This document shows positions 44,101 to 53,624 of a stretch of DNA of 64,000 nt, piece by piece (within the stretch, counting starts at the first letter, position 1; every line of letters begins with the position of its first letter). Source of the stretch: Corydoras sp. C115 (taxonomy: Eukaryota; Chordata; Actinopteri; Siluriformes; Callichthyidae); assembly GCA_019802505.1 (NCBI GenBank), contig JAFMOC010001064.1, forward strand, positions 1 through 64,000, read 5' to 3'. The notes beneath the pieces are model-generated. The model did no database searches and was not told the origin of the DNA. It was given only the letters and a program-made list of their open reading frames with translations. Position numbers and translations under genes: made by a program.

Positions 44101-44814
44101 CACTGTTGGACTATGCAATTTAACTGAGCTAAAATTGTCATTGTAAACACTCTGAGGTAATATAGAAACGCCAGATCCTGTATCAACTAGCAATTTCACA
44201 TTACATGCAACAGTAGTATTGGTTACAGTAATTTTAACAGGGCACATTAATTTAGTTGTATCAGCAGTGACATTATGTTCAACACTTAAAACACACATTT
44301 CAGGCACAGTCACTTCATTCACTGGCTTTTTTGCACTGGATTTGCATACTCTTGAAAAGTGTCCTAATTTTCCACATGAGTTGCATTTAGAGTCTTTTGC
44401 AGGGCACGACTTGTGATTTGCTTTGTGTTCAGCAGCACCACAACGGTAACATGACGTGACTCCATCGTTTTTTCGAGCAGGTTTTTGTTTTGGGTTACGT
44501 GCTTTCTTTTGCACTTGCACGGCAGCAACGGGCTTCGTATCAGTCACAGAAATCGTCTTTGCATCAGCTATGGCAGCTTCAGTACGCCTGGCTATATCCA
44601 AGGTCTTATCTAGTTTTAAATCTTCCTCCATTAAAAGTCTTTCACGGATGCGGGAACTATTTGTTTTCTCTACAATTTGATCCCGGAGCATTTCATCCTC
44701 CATAGCTCCAAACTGACATTTTTTTACGAGCTCACGCAATGCCGCGATATAGTGATCAATTGATTCACCTACAGCTTGTGCTCTCTGCCTAAAGCGGTAT
44801 CTCTCTGGCGACAA
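41137..44814 (-). CDS. Gypsy Gag(C-terminal)-Pol polyprotein
   Basis: A 1225-codon open frame. Order of domains: the end of Gag with a variant zinc knuckle (C..C....H......C, residues about 122-137) and a regular CCHC knuckle (144-157); aspartic protease with LVDTGSGVS (Asp 211); reverse transcriptase with FSTLDLKSAYHQ and the active site CYLDDV (about 496-499); RNase H with STDASDYGVGAVL; integrase with an HHCC zinc-binding region (HETHQ...CSTCQ) and the DDE core (VDIIGPF, ISDNGPQF), then a short basic tail with GDKVRVRKPWK. No envelope gene follows. The only damage is a frame break at the start, near 44789-44814, which separates it from the Gag start. It could be a mutation or a frameshift site. 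Confidence 0.95.
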   Translation of the reverse strand: MSPERYRFRQRAQAVGESIDHYIAALRELVKKCQFGAMEDEMLRDQIVEKTNSSRIRERLLMEEDLKLDKTLDIARRTEAAIADAKTISVTDTKPVAAVQVQKKARNPKQKPARKNDGVTSCYRCGAAEHKANHKSCPAKDSKCNSCGKLGHFSRVCKSSAKKPVNEVTVPEMCVLSVEHNVTADTTKLMCPVKITVTNTTVACNVKLLVDTGSGVSILPQSVYNDNFSSVKLHSPTVHLVTYSKEKLNVMGCLRAEVTYNNTTASTDFYIVKTGTPILGMDLVTALQLQIKGGQLLTQASEICATLHKAKAPPTHRGNDGESTAMFGCARNFVHKVKLRPDAKPVRQSLRHLPLSVRDAVSEELKDLEKHGIIEKIDASEWVSPIVVTKKKTGGIRMCVDLRELNKAVIRDSHPLPLIEDILSELCGAVMFSTLDLKSAYHQLTLHEESRGLTAFITHEGLYHYCRVPYGLCSAPAAFQKMMMQILSGMKGVQCYLDDVITYGSSEEEHDANLSAVLCKINNAGLKLNVDKCQLRQITLSFLGQKIGPEGLLPDDSHVAAILNAPSPSDPATLRSFLGLSAWYSKFVPNYATVVEPMRALIRKDCSFHWNKTAQAAFEQVKQLIVHSTALVMFDPRKSTIVSTDASDYGVGAVLTQMDSNGAEQTVAFASRSLSDAERKYSIVEKEALACVWAAEKWRTWLWGRRFLLRTDHQALTTLLTTKGNNRAGLRIARWSARLLEFDYDVEYRTGSLNHVADCLSRLPLPETDTAYAEEIESVAAILTDLSAVSEKDFRSECNECPVLTKLRAQIQRGWPLRKSTLVPDLQPYFTIRHELAVMNECIVRGSHRLLVPESLQKRLIVLAHETHQGIVRTKQRLRELYWWPKMDLQIETYIKNCSTCQQNDKTTATHDAPLQPVPLPTAAWEKVSVDIIGPFEKAPSDCRFAISLVDYFSKWPEVAFAPRVDTATIIQFLTAIFSREGNPRTLISDNGPQFLSAEFADFLKENGIQHLRSSVYYPRANGEVERFNRSVKDCLQTASIQGEPWKSFLRTYLRDYRATPHSTSGVSPSELLHGRRMRTKLQVIDMPVPPTDMNAMRERVENKQQKMKAYTDQQRHAKSSNFQPGDKVRVRKPWKVKKGELKFSNPRTVVTKKGPDTYLLDDGRTWNSSHLSVLPDLSTDADSDRAKDCTDTGTDQIAESDSDSQSRPVRIRNAPSWTKDFVMK

Positions 44815-45082
44815 TGTTCAGTTTCGGACTGAAATGCTTCTCCAAAGCCTTCACGGAGCCCTCATAATCATCTTTTTCGAGTGGCAAGGTGCTATAGATT
44901 CGGTTACCCTCCGTTCCCAAGCAGTGAATAAGCAAGGCTCTCTTCCTCTCGGCGGAAAACTCGCTTCCCCCGATAGCAAGCAGATAGTTATCGAACAGCT
45001 TTTTCCAAGTAGCAAATGGAAGTTTCAGTTCACCTGGGCAGTCCAGGAATACAGCAGGAGGTTGTAAGGAGAGCAGAGCCAT
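44789..45082 (-). CDS. Gypsy Gag N-terminal part
   Basis: A 97-codon frame starting at the ATG at 45082. It resembles the Gag start of fish Gypsy elements (FLDCPGELKLPFATWKKLF). It overlaps the large frame by about 26 bases in a different frame. The Gag coding sequence appears to continue in that frame, so one base has been gained or lost here unless ribosomes shift frame. No classic slippery heptamer stands out to me. Confidence 0.8.
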   Translation of the reverse strand: MALLSLQPPAVFLDCPGELKLPFATWKKLFDNYLLAIGGSEFSAERKRALLIHCLGTEGNRIYSTLPLEKDDYEGSVKALEKHFSPKLNIVAREIPL

Positions 45083-45084
45083 TT

Positions 45085-45116
45085 CAGTAGTTTCACTTCT
45101 TCTCTCGTCGCCACTT
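45085..45116 (-). promoter_or_regulatory. Gypsy leader with putative primer-binding site
   Basis: On the minus strand the bases right after the 5' LTR read AAGTGGCGACGAGAGAAG. The TGG start is what is expected of a site pairing with a tRNA 3' CCA end. I cannot assign the tRNA. Only about 34 bases separate the LTR from the Gag ATG. Confidence 0.5.
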
Positions 45117-45319
45117 TGTTGTGTTGTTTGTTATGCAGAGTCAGACATTAAACCACACAGGAGTATATGGAACAGAGGTACTTTACTTCATCGCATATCA
45201 TAACTTCAACTTCTTCTCTTATCTCTCTCGCATCCCACTAACGCCCCCCTATGTCCTGGATTCCTAACAACGCATTAAATGGAATATATGCATTAAACAT
45301 ATTGCATAAGGACACAACA
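45117..45319 (-). repeat. 5' LTR of the Gypsy element (203 bp)
   Basis: TGTTGTG...CACAACA, nearly identical to the LTR at 40827-41020 apart from a 9-base insertion and one substitution. Followed by GGGTT (45320-45324). Confidence 0.92.
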
Positions 45320-45412
45320 GGGTTTAATGGCTTTTCATTCTGTAAAGCTGCTTTGTGACAATGTACTGTTGTAAAAAGCGCTATATAAATAAATAACTTG
45401 AACTTGAACTTA
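45320..45412 (+). mobile_element. Rex1-like LINE 3' end, second piece
   Basis: GGGTTTAATGGCTTTTCATT, CTGTAAAGCTGCTTTGTGAC, AAAAAGCGCTATATAAATAA and AACTTGAACTTGAACTT complete the LINE 3' UTR interrupted at 40826. The TTGAACTTGAACTT run is its normal repeat tail. Confidence 0.85.
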
Positions 45413-45700
45413 AGAACAGCACAAGAGGCTAGTGGTTTGTAGTAGCCAAGAAGATAGAAGATGACAAATAGTGATAATGAGTGTGCTGATGTGAGTAGTG
45501 AGCAGAGCCGCACGCTCATAGAGTCAAGATTAAGCGTCAAGGATGAGCCACAGTCCCATTCTAACATGCATTCACAAGTGACTAATTGTCCAAAAGGTCA
45601 TGACTCAATTCCTCTACAAGAGACCAAAGCGTCTGCAAGATGACAGAGAAGGGTCAAGAACTGTACGACGCGCAAGTAAGTAGAATTGAACGTCATTTCA
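45413..45700 (+). mobile_element. BEL/Pao retrotransposon, 5' gag piece
   Basis: A frame from 45461 (MTNSDNECADVSSEQSRTL) and, in another frame near 45640-45690, MTEKGQELYDAQVSRIERHF, which is the conserved start of BEL/Pao-type Gag proteins. The continuation is at 48470. In between sits a minus-strand retroviral fragment. The 5' LTR of the BEL element is absent: the LINE tail joins it directly. Confidence 0.65.
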
Positions 45701-47013
45701 GTGCAGTATATTGCTCGAACTTTGACACCCACGCTTGTCCTCCCTTAGTTAAAGGGGGCAATTTGGCTAACAATCCATCCATGTCCCTATGATTCCATGG
45801 ACGATAAACTTGTTGGCCAGTCTGTGTAGTTATTAGTGGATATTGAGAAACTGTAAAAATCCCCGCTTGTGCTGTGTCCCGGCTTTCTTCATACTCCTCA
45901 CATTCCCTTTCACTATCTCTATCTTTATACGTACATGACTGTCCGTCTTGGTCATCAAAATCATCCGTCAATTTACCACAAATCAGTCCTTCCTGTACTA
46001 CCAGCCGTACATTTTTGGAGTTTTGTAACTTCCCTTCTTCCTGTTGTTTCTGCACACAGTCATCACTATCGTAACTTTGGGTTACTCTATTCATTAAGCT
46101 TTTATCTATTTTTTGATCCCCTGTCATGTTGTCTACATGTATACGGGCCTCCAATCTCATTTACCAAGCGTGCAGGAGTGTGTCCCCATTGTGCTTGTGT
46201 GTTCCACGTGTCTGATGGGTTTATTGGAGGTTCAGCTGGTACATTTGTACATCTATTAGGGTATTGTTGATCTGTGAGTTGTAGTACAATCGTGGAGTCC
46301 TCTGGATCTGGCCTGTGTTTAATAGGTAATTGTAGGTTTGCCACTTATGCCAATTAATCCTGTAATTGTTTTATAACCGTTTGTTGGTCTAATTCCTCCG
46401 GTATATCTAAGGTACCTTTTTTGATCTCTAAATGTCCACTTTCTATATTCAATAAAGGAGTTTGCACTACTGTTTGTGTACAGGCTTGTGGTACCTGAGG
46501 ATAAATCGGTCTGTATGGTAGTGGGGGTTGTGTGGGAGTGGTTAAATTTATGAGGGGACCTGTTGGTGTGTCTAGTTCTAAAGACAGAGCTTTATTACTT
46601 TGCACTGGTGAAGTTAAGGTCTCATCCTGTTTTAATGTACTTTGTGTGGGTGTTTCGGGGGGAGTCTCTTGCTTTGGTTTATCTTTAGTTTGCCTTTCTA
46701 ATTCCACCCTCATATGTGTCAGGAGCAACAGACAACGTGAATTTTGTTTATTCACCTCGTCCAATGTCCTTTTAAGTTTACCAAACCGATACGATCCCCC
46801 TTGTTCCCAATCTTTCTCAGCTTTCTCATAATGATATACCTTTTTCCTATCCTCCTGAGTAGGAGCTGGGTCTGAGTTTCCAGGCATCAGGCCTCTTATT
46901 TGCCATGATGTAAACAATGTTGTCGAATGTTTCTGCACTTTTGGTCTTTTATTTGGTTCTGTGACAGAGGCTATTCTATCCCATACTTTTTCCATAAACT
47001 CTTCAGTGTTCAT
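45693..47013 (-). pseudogene. Endogenous retrovirus gag fragment, broken
   Basis: Three minus-strand frames in succession: 46354-47013 (219 codons, starting at the ATG at 47013, with a proline-rich middle), 46102-46344 and 45693-46160. The last contains TTQTGQQVYRPWNHRDMDGL, similar in layout to the start of a retroviral capsid. The frames are separated by stops or frameshifts, and the sequence ends at 45693 in the middle of the capsid. Pol, env and the 3' LTR are missing. It is an inert relic of a retrovirus-like element. The family assignment is tentative. Confidence 0.6.
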
Positions 47014-48469
47014 TTTAGTTTGATTTATATTTATTTTACTTAATTACAACACAATCACTCCGTCCAACATGGAACTTAAGTTCCCAGTTGAGGTCCCTTA
47101 ATTGACAAAGTTATTAGCCAAGCTTCTACCTTCTCAGGCAGACTAAAAGTCCTTTGTCAATGGTAACATACAACTGAGCCGTTCTGTTAAGTTCCTCTAT
47201 ACCCAAATACTCAGTCTCTAGGTCCTAACGACCAAATATATCGCTGAGTGGTTTCGTAGCATGAGTTTCGGCCACACGGGTTTATATTAGAGCTGAGGAT
47301 TGATATAATTACACAATATATTTATATAACAATATATAACAGCAATTTAAACAAGACCGGTCACACAAATTGTACACTTGTAAATAAAGCAAAAGCAAAG
47401 CTAAACGATCACCGTGACGGTTTTTACCATGGAATGCTCCACTGTTCACCGTCGTCACGATGCCCTAGTCAGCAGTGTCCTACGTAATATAGGCTTCGGG
47501 TGATCTGGGGCCGCCCCGCGTCGCCCCGCCTCAACCGGAGACGCAAAGCCTAGTTCAGAGCAGCAACTGAACTAGTGATTGAATTTTCCCTAATTCAGTC
47601 CCTTGGACTCCCAGAGCCAAGATTTACTAACTTAAAGGACTAGGGGTGTCTCGGTTTCCCCCGTTCACGCCCTTTCTTTCCATCTGAACCTCGTCGAAAC
47701 CGTGATTGTTCAGTTCCTATGTGTCCGGCTAAATTAATTAACAGGGACAATAAGCCTCGTAGACAATACAGTTCTGTTTTCAGCGCTCCCTACCCTACCA
47801 GCATAATAAAAAGATTTACTTTTGCTCGATGATCAGCTCTGTTAACGTTGGGTTATCGAATCACAGATTCTCGCCATCCAGAAACAAACCACTACCCCAA
47901 ACAGTAATTTAAAAAACTTACCTTTGTTCGCTGATGAGCACTGTTAACGTTGGGTTATCGAATATAAATTCTCACCAATCAGTAACAAACCACTACCACA
48001 AAATAGTAAATTTTAATGCAAGTTACTGAATAGACAACCAAGTGTACAGAAAAATCATCAATGGCAGGCAACCACAATTGATGAGAGAGCTCTGACCGAA
48101 GTCCTCTAGTTCGTCCATTTAAGTCCATCAGGAGGGCGTGACTTGCTTCTTCTGTGTGTGCGCACCTTCTTCTGTGTGTGCCCCCTTTTTTTTTCATGTG
48201 TACATTGACCAAAACATCTCTATCTTATAACCCATCTGGTCCTGCTTTCTGGCCCCCTCAGGGGTATGAATTTATGACAGGTTCTTGTTGACAGTTCCAT
48301 TATTCAAATCTCTCTGCTGACCCTGCAACAGGACATTCATACTCTTTCCCATGCTCATTCATCAAATAGTCATTTTCTCTGTTCCCTGAACTATTCAACT
48401 CATCATGAGTTTTACTTTAAATTATTACTTTTACTAAATTACTTAAAAGTATTATAAAAACCTAACAGT
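47014..48469 (-). mobile_element. Leader and probable 5' LTR of the retroviral fragment
   Basis: On the minus strand it starts TGTTAGG at 48469, has a TATA-like GGGTTATAAGATAG near 48215-48235, a possible polyadenylation region near 48010 and a long GC-rich leader to 47014. A direct tandem duplication of about 110 bases (47815-47925 and 47926-48005, both with AACGTTGGGTTATCGAAT) spans the LTR/leader boundary, so I cannot fix the exact LTR end. Confidence 0.5.
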
Positions 48470-50608
48470 TCCTGATCAAGATACATGTTGTAGAATCAAT
48501 ATCTGTCAAACAGTGACACAGAAGTTAGTTCATCAAGCAATGACTATTCAAGATACAATGAATACTCAAGTGCATGGTCTTGAAGAGACAAGGTCAGCCA
48601 AGAGAAGCATCCGCCCTCGAAGCAGTAAGATTTCAACTTATTCCCATCGAACTTCTGCTAGCAAAAGAGTGCACCTGCCGAAGTTGCTGCCAATGAAGCT
48701 ACCTTGCAGTACTGCTAGAGCAAGAACATCATATAGAAGAACTGCAGAAGCTGACAGCTGAATCTACCCAGCTAAAGGCTTAACAGGAAGCTGAAGCTGC
48801 CCAGCAAAAGGCTAAACAGGAAGCTGAAAATGTAGAAAGACAAAGAGTGCTAGAAGCCAAGCGCAGAGAATTAGCACGTCTGAGTTCATTAAGGAACTGA
48901 AGGCTGCTAAGGCACGGCAGCAAGTATATGAACAACGTTAACGTTCATGTCGATCATCTAAAAGGAGTCAATGCTCAGATGATGAAATAGATAAGCTGCT
49001 TCATCAATCTGTTCCTGTGAAGGGTGGAAAGGAAATCAAGCAGGAACTAAGTCCACCACGTTATTCTTTCTCACCACAAGCTGTTATAAATCCAGCTGAA
49101 GACAACATGGCAGCTCTTATTAGAGTGCTTACAGAATCGATGAATGCTAGTCACATTCCCTTACCAAAAACAACAATATTCAGAGTTGATCCACTTTGGT
49201 ATAATGACTGGAAGGTGTCCCTTCAGACGCTTATTGACAGGAAGAACATACCAGATGAAGAAAAGATATATTATCTACGAAAAATGTGAGTGGAACTGCG
49301 AAGAAGGCCATAGAGGGTTACTTCCTGCTAGATACTGAGTCAGCCTATTTTGAAGCATGGCATATCCTAGAGGAATGATATGGCAGTCCATTCATCCTTG
49401 CCAAAGCCTTCAGAGATAAGATCGAAGCATGGCTAAGTTCCAAGGGTAGTCTAGAACTTCAAGAAATTGTTGACTTCCTTCGTAGTTGTGAGGCTGCAAT
49501 GTCTCAAATTAAAGGTCTCAAAGTGCTTAACGACTGCAATGAGAACCTGAAGATACTTGCTAAACTTCCAGATTGGTTGATTTTAAGGTGGAGGTTTCCT
49601 TAACGTTTCCAAGCTTCAGCCAGTTTGTCCAGTTTCTAATACGTGAAGCCAAAATCGCTTGTAATCCAACATCTCTCCATAGCCTAAATCCACGTGTAGG
49701 ATAGAAGCTTAAGGTTACAGTAACAGAAGTCCAAGAGCAAAAGCTTCAATAACAAGCTCAGATGAGAATGCCACCATCATAAACTGTCTTCTGTGAGAAG
49801 GTATGGCACAGTTTACCAGATTGTCGTAAGTTTATGAAAAAGACAATCACAGAAAGTTTGCCAAAGGATGAAAATCCAGACCAGCCACAAGATCGACCAC
49901 CAAGCACATCATGTGAAGCAACATCTCATAGAGTCACCCATACATCTACAATAATTTCGGTGTGGGTCTCTGCTGCGGCTAAGCCAAATCATGAAGTTCT
50001 TGTGTATGCACTTCTTGATACACAGAGTGACACGACATTTATACTTGAAGTGACTGCAAAGGCACTCAACGTAAGAAGTGAACTTGTTCAGTTGAGACTT
50101 TCTACGCTGGCTCAAGAAATACACTTGTGCCATGTAAAAACTGACTAGTTTACAAGTAAGATGGTTCTTTTCAGATATGATAATCCCACTTCCTATGACT
50201 TATTCCAGAGAGTTTATTCCTGCAAACAGAAATCATATTCCTACACCGGAGACAGCAAAGTTATGGACTCATCTTGAACATTTTGCAGATGAGATTGCCC
50301 CTCAGCAAAGCTGTGAAGTTGGCCTGTTAATTGGTTACAATTGTCCTCAAGCTCTAGTACCAAAACAAGTGGTGACTGGTGAAGAAAATCAACCCTTTGC
50401 AAAGCAAACAGATCTGGGTTGGAGTGTGGTAGGCTGTGGTAATCCATATTTTAACTATGGAGATGTTATGGGAGTTTTTTAACCGGTCCAGATCTGACGA
50501 ATGCCTTGGTGGGAGTTCTGTTTCGCTTCTGAAGAGGTCAGATTGAAATCATGTGTGACATAGAGCGCATGTTTCACCAGTTCCATATGAAGACAGAAGA
50601 CCAAGACT
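48470..50608 (+). pseudogene. BEL/Pao gag-pol, decayed and truncated in RT
   Basis: Broken plus-strand frames show, in order: a Gag coiled-coil with repeated EAEAAQQKAKQEAE (48780-48860); the conserved PLPKTTIFRVDPLWYNDWKVS and following Gag region (49017-49560); an aspartic-protease-like stretch with YALLDTQSDTTF (49830-50148); the linker region LLIGYNCPQALVPKQVV and TDLGWSVVGCG (50177-50480); and the reverse-transcriptase start CDIERMFHQFHMKTEDQD, ending at about 50608. RNase H, integrase and LTRs are absent. Many stops and frameshifts; dead. Confidence 0.8.
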
Positions 50609-50614
50609 AAAGTT

Positions 50615-51075
50615 GACAGCACAAATATTCTTGGCAATACTGATTAGGTTTATTCTTAAATTGTACCTTAACTTTGTACCTAACCTTACACCCAACCCTA
50701 AGAACTATAACATAAATCATAATCATAACATAAACAAATGTACAATGAGCAATTTCTACATTGTAAACTATTAATCTTAAGAATGATCCTTTGTTTGTTT
50801 AACCACACAAATTCACGAATATACATCTTGACTTAGAACCACAATTACATATTAATTCACCTTAATACTAGGAAAGGTAATAAACTTTATGTAAACACAA
50901 ATAGTATACAAACAAAACACAAACCTCATTGGCTGCATTAAATATCAAAGAGAGCAAATGGCTTCATGTCGTGCCGCTGACTCCTTAATAAACTCTTTAA
51001 CCCTTAATTCTAACTTTGGAACCTTTGAAGCCTTGTAACCTTAGAAACTAACATTGTCAATGTTCTTAATCCAGA
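50615..51075 (-). repeat. Right arm of the inverted repeat pair
   Basis: Reverse complement of 39403-39655 with about 200 additional bases in the middle. It joins the BEL fragment at 50608-50615 and a tRNA-Leu relic outside at 51068. It could be an LTR or a terminal inverted repeat; no protein sequence is visible. Confidence 0.8.
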
Positions 51076-51310
51076 CATTTTGGAGGCGTGGGTTAAATTC
51101 CCACTGCTGACACTTTAAGCTCTTGTATGTTCCTTTAAAAGGGTGCTCTAGTTTGGAGTGGCCCTTATGCATCTTATTTATTTTCTTCATATTCATGTCT
51201 GGATGATATTTACCTGATTAAAAAAAAGTGGCTGAGCGATTATAAAGCCCTGAATTTAGGCTCCAGTCTCTTTGGAGGCATGGATTCAAATCGCCAACAC
51301 ATCATTTTTA
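51068..51310 (+). pseudogene. Two tRNA-Leu relics
   Basis: At about 51075-51112 there is only a 3' half (TTTGGAGGCGTGGGTTAAATTCCC). At about 51225-51305 there is a whole but degenerate Leu tRNA (GTGGCTGAGCGATTATAAAG, TAGGCTCCAGTCTCTTTGGA) with broken acceptor and T arms. Confidence 0.6.
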
Positions 51311-51515
51311 ATGTCACTTAAAACATTGAATGAACATTTATTCCATGTGAATGATACTATTCTGAACAAGACAGTAGGTGATGTATAGAGCCCCAGACAT
51401 GAAATGGTGAGAATTGAGTTTTCTTTTAAAATCCCCTAAATTTTTTGTCTTTCACACTTTCACACCAAACTCACTACTTCAGAACAATATTTGTCTCCTG
51501 TAGCGCTGAGAAGCA

Positions 51516-51597
51516 GGTAACATGGCTGAGCAGTCTAAGGTGCTGGATTAAGGTTCCAGTCTCTTCGCAGACATGGGTTCAAATCGTACTAATAGCT
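51516..51597 (+). pseudogene. tRNA-Leu (AAG) pseudogene
   Basis: Anticodon AAG in GGATTAAGGTTCC. D arm and variable arm are readable, but the acceptor stem and the B box (GGTTCAAATCG) are damaged. Confidence 0.65.
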
Positions 51598-51691
51598 TTT
51601 GTTCATCTCCTTTAAAAGAGATGAGTTCAAGGTTAAAACACCCAGCCAAAGATTTTCAGATTCTTATGTCACTATTGCCCATCGTGACTCC

Positions 51692-51847
51692 ATCCATCCA
51701 TTATCTTCTGCTTTATCCTCTATTAGGGTCACGGGGGGTTCCCCATGCCCATCCAGGGGAGAACGTCTCGGGCGCTGGGCAGATACACCCAGGACAGGAT
51801 GCCAATCTATCACTGGCGAACGTGCTAACCAGTAAGCCACCGTGTCA
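51692..51847 (-). mobile_element. tRNA-headed SINE copy with large internal deletion
   Basis: Tail and 3' third (to CTATCACTGG) are joined directly to the last 35 bases of the head (CGAACGTGCTAACCAGTAAGCC). Confidence 0.8.
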
Positions 51848-51849
51848 TC

Positions 51850-51898
<49 letters not shown>
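51850..51898. repeat. (ATT)n microsatellite
   Basis: About 16 ATT units between two SINE heads pointing away from each other. Confidence 0.95.
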
Positions 51899-52241
51899 GG
51901 GCGGCACGGTGGCTTAGTGGTTAGCATGTTCGCCTCTCAGCGCTGGGGATTCCTGGTTCAAATCTCCATTTTTGTGGAGTTTCCATGTTCTCCCCGTGTC
52001 CGCATGGGTTTCCTCCGGGTTCTCCAGTTTCCTCCCACAGTCCAAACACATGGATCAAGTCAATTGAGTTTTCCAAATTGCCCCATATAGAGTGTGTCTG
52101 TGTGAGTGAGTGTGTGCCCAGTGATAGATTGCCGCCCTGTCCTGGGTGTATCTCCCCCGCCCGAAACGGTGTCCCCTGGATGGTCATGGGGAACCCCCCT
52201 GCGACCCTAATATAGGATAAAGCGGAAGATAATGGATGGAT
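51899..52241 (+). mobile_element. tRNA-headed SINE copy, full length
   Basis: GGGCGGCACGGTGGCTTAGTGG head, B box GGTTCAAATC, full body, tail GATAATGGATGGATGG that runs into an ATT repeat. Confidence 0.88.
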
Positions 52242-52243
52242 GG

Positions 52244-52299
<56 letters not shown>
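52242..52299. repeat. (ATT)n microsatellite
   Basis: About 19 units, immediately after the SINE tail. Confidence 0.95.
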
Positions 52300-52499
52300 C
52301 ACTTTAGTGTTTTATTATTAGTGCTGTTTTACTATTCCATCTTACATTGTAATTTTTTAACTTTCTGTTGGTGTATTATTAAAATTTTATGTGAATGTTT
52401 TTATTTGTATTTTACACTTATTTTGTATGCACTTTTATACCTCGACTTGAAAAAAAAAAATCATACTTTTATTATTAATTATGTATAATTATTCTACAG

Positions 52500-52929
52500 T
52501 ATAAAAGGGTTGAAACCTAAATAGTGGTAACTATTTATTCACAACTGATACAAAAGAGTTGCATATTTGCACCTGTTACTGTCAAAAACAGTTCAAAAGC
52601 GACTGCCTGTACTGGGAAGTACAGTACCATCCACCATACTCCCCGGACTTAAGTCCTTCTGACTTTGATTTGATTCTGAAGATGAAGGAACCACTTAGTG
52701 GCATTCGCTTCAGAACTGTTCCAGAGATTCGACAGGCAGTAGACCACTCCATTCGTACCATCAACAGAACAGGCTTGGCTAACGGTGTACTACGCCTTCC
52801 ACATCACTGGCAACGGGTTCTACACAACGCTGGTGACTACTTTGAAGGACAGTAACAGGTGCAAACATGTAACTCCTTTGTATTGGTTGTGAATAAACAG
52901 TTGCCACTATTTAAGGTCCAACCCTCATA
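52500..52929 (+). mobile_element. mariner element with internal deletion
   Basis: Terminal inverted repeats of about 80 bases (left: GGTTGAAACCTAAATAGTGG...; right on the other strand: GGTTGGACCTTAAATAGTGG...), each flanked by TA. Inside, a frame at 52559-52855 encodes the transposase C-terminus: HPPYSPDLSPSDFDL (the third catalytic Asp of DD34D mariners), RFRTVPEIRQAV, HHWQRVLHNAGDYFEG. The N-terminal two-thirds is deleted, so it is non-autonomous. Confidence 0.85.
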
Positions 52930-53063
52930 CTATTATTTTTGCTCTAGTAACGGACTTCAGTACTTCAGTACACTTCTGTACCACAAACACCGTGGACAAT
53001 AAAATCCGACATTTTATGGACTAAATATGTTGACTATATATTTTTTGTTGACTATATAGAACC

Positions 53064-53421
53064 GGGCGGCACGGTGGCTTAGTGGTTAGCACGTTCGCCT
53101 TTCAGCGCTAGGGATTCCCGGTTCGAATCCCCATCTGGGTGGAGTTTCCATGTTCTCCCCGTGTCCGTGTGGGTTTCCTCCGGGTTCTCCGGTTTCCTCC
53201 CACAGTCCAAAAACATGGATCAAGTTAATTGAATTCTCTAAATTGCCCCATATAGAGTGTGTTTGAGTGTGTGAGTGTGTACCCAGCGATGGATTGGCGC
53301 CCTGTCCTGGGTCTATCTGCCCAGCGCCCGAGACGTTCTCCCCTGGATGGGCATGGGGAACCCCACCGCGACCCTAATAGAGGATAAAGCGGGAGATAAT
53401 GAATGAATGAATGAATGAATA
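53064..53421 (+). mobile_element. tRNA-headed SINE copy, best preserved
   Basis: Close to the apparent consensus: GGGCGGCACGGTGGCTTAGTGG, TTAGCACGTTCGCC, B box GGTTCGAATCC and a GAATG tail. A good reference copy. The short sequence TATATAGAACCG lies on both sides (about 53053-53063 and 53419-53431) and may be its target-site duplication. Confidence 0.92.
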
Positions 53422-53624
53422 TATAGAACCGAGGAAATTTAAATTAATCTGAATGTGATCTGAAAACATGTTACATGAATGGTATTAAGAAAAGGTGCGT
53501 GTATCTACACTTGACGACCAAGAAACGCACTACTACTAATGCACTACTAATAACGGAAACACGTTGAACTGTTAAAAGTCTTAAAATAATATGCTAATAT
53601 AAAAGAAAGACAAGTAAACTAAAC

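Larger units (their letters stand above)
40827..45319 (-). mobile_element. Full-length Ty3/Gypsy retrotransposon
   Basis: A minus-strand element of 4.5 kb with matching LTRs, one large gag-pol frame, a 5-base target duplication and insertion inside the 3' UTR of a Rex1-like LINE. It encodes no envelope. The LTRs differ by only one 9-base indel and one substitution over about 200 bases, so the insertion is young. The GC-richer coding region contrasts with the AT-rich host DNA. Confidence 0.95.

Noticed and set aside
41276..44705. Several plus-strand frames of 60-106 codons
   Set aside because: All are antisense to the Gypsy polyprotein.
45238..45567. 109-codon minus-strand frame
   Set aside because: It spans the LTR, the LINE tail and BEL sequence, so it is a chance frame across three elements.
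51842..52488. Frames with poly-Ile or poly-Tyr
   Set aside because: Translations of the (ATT)n microsatellites fused to SINE sequence.
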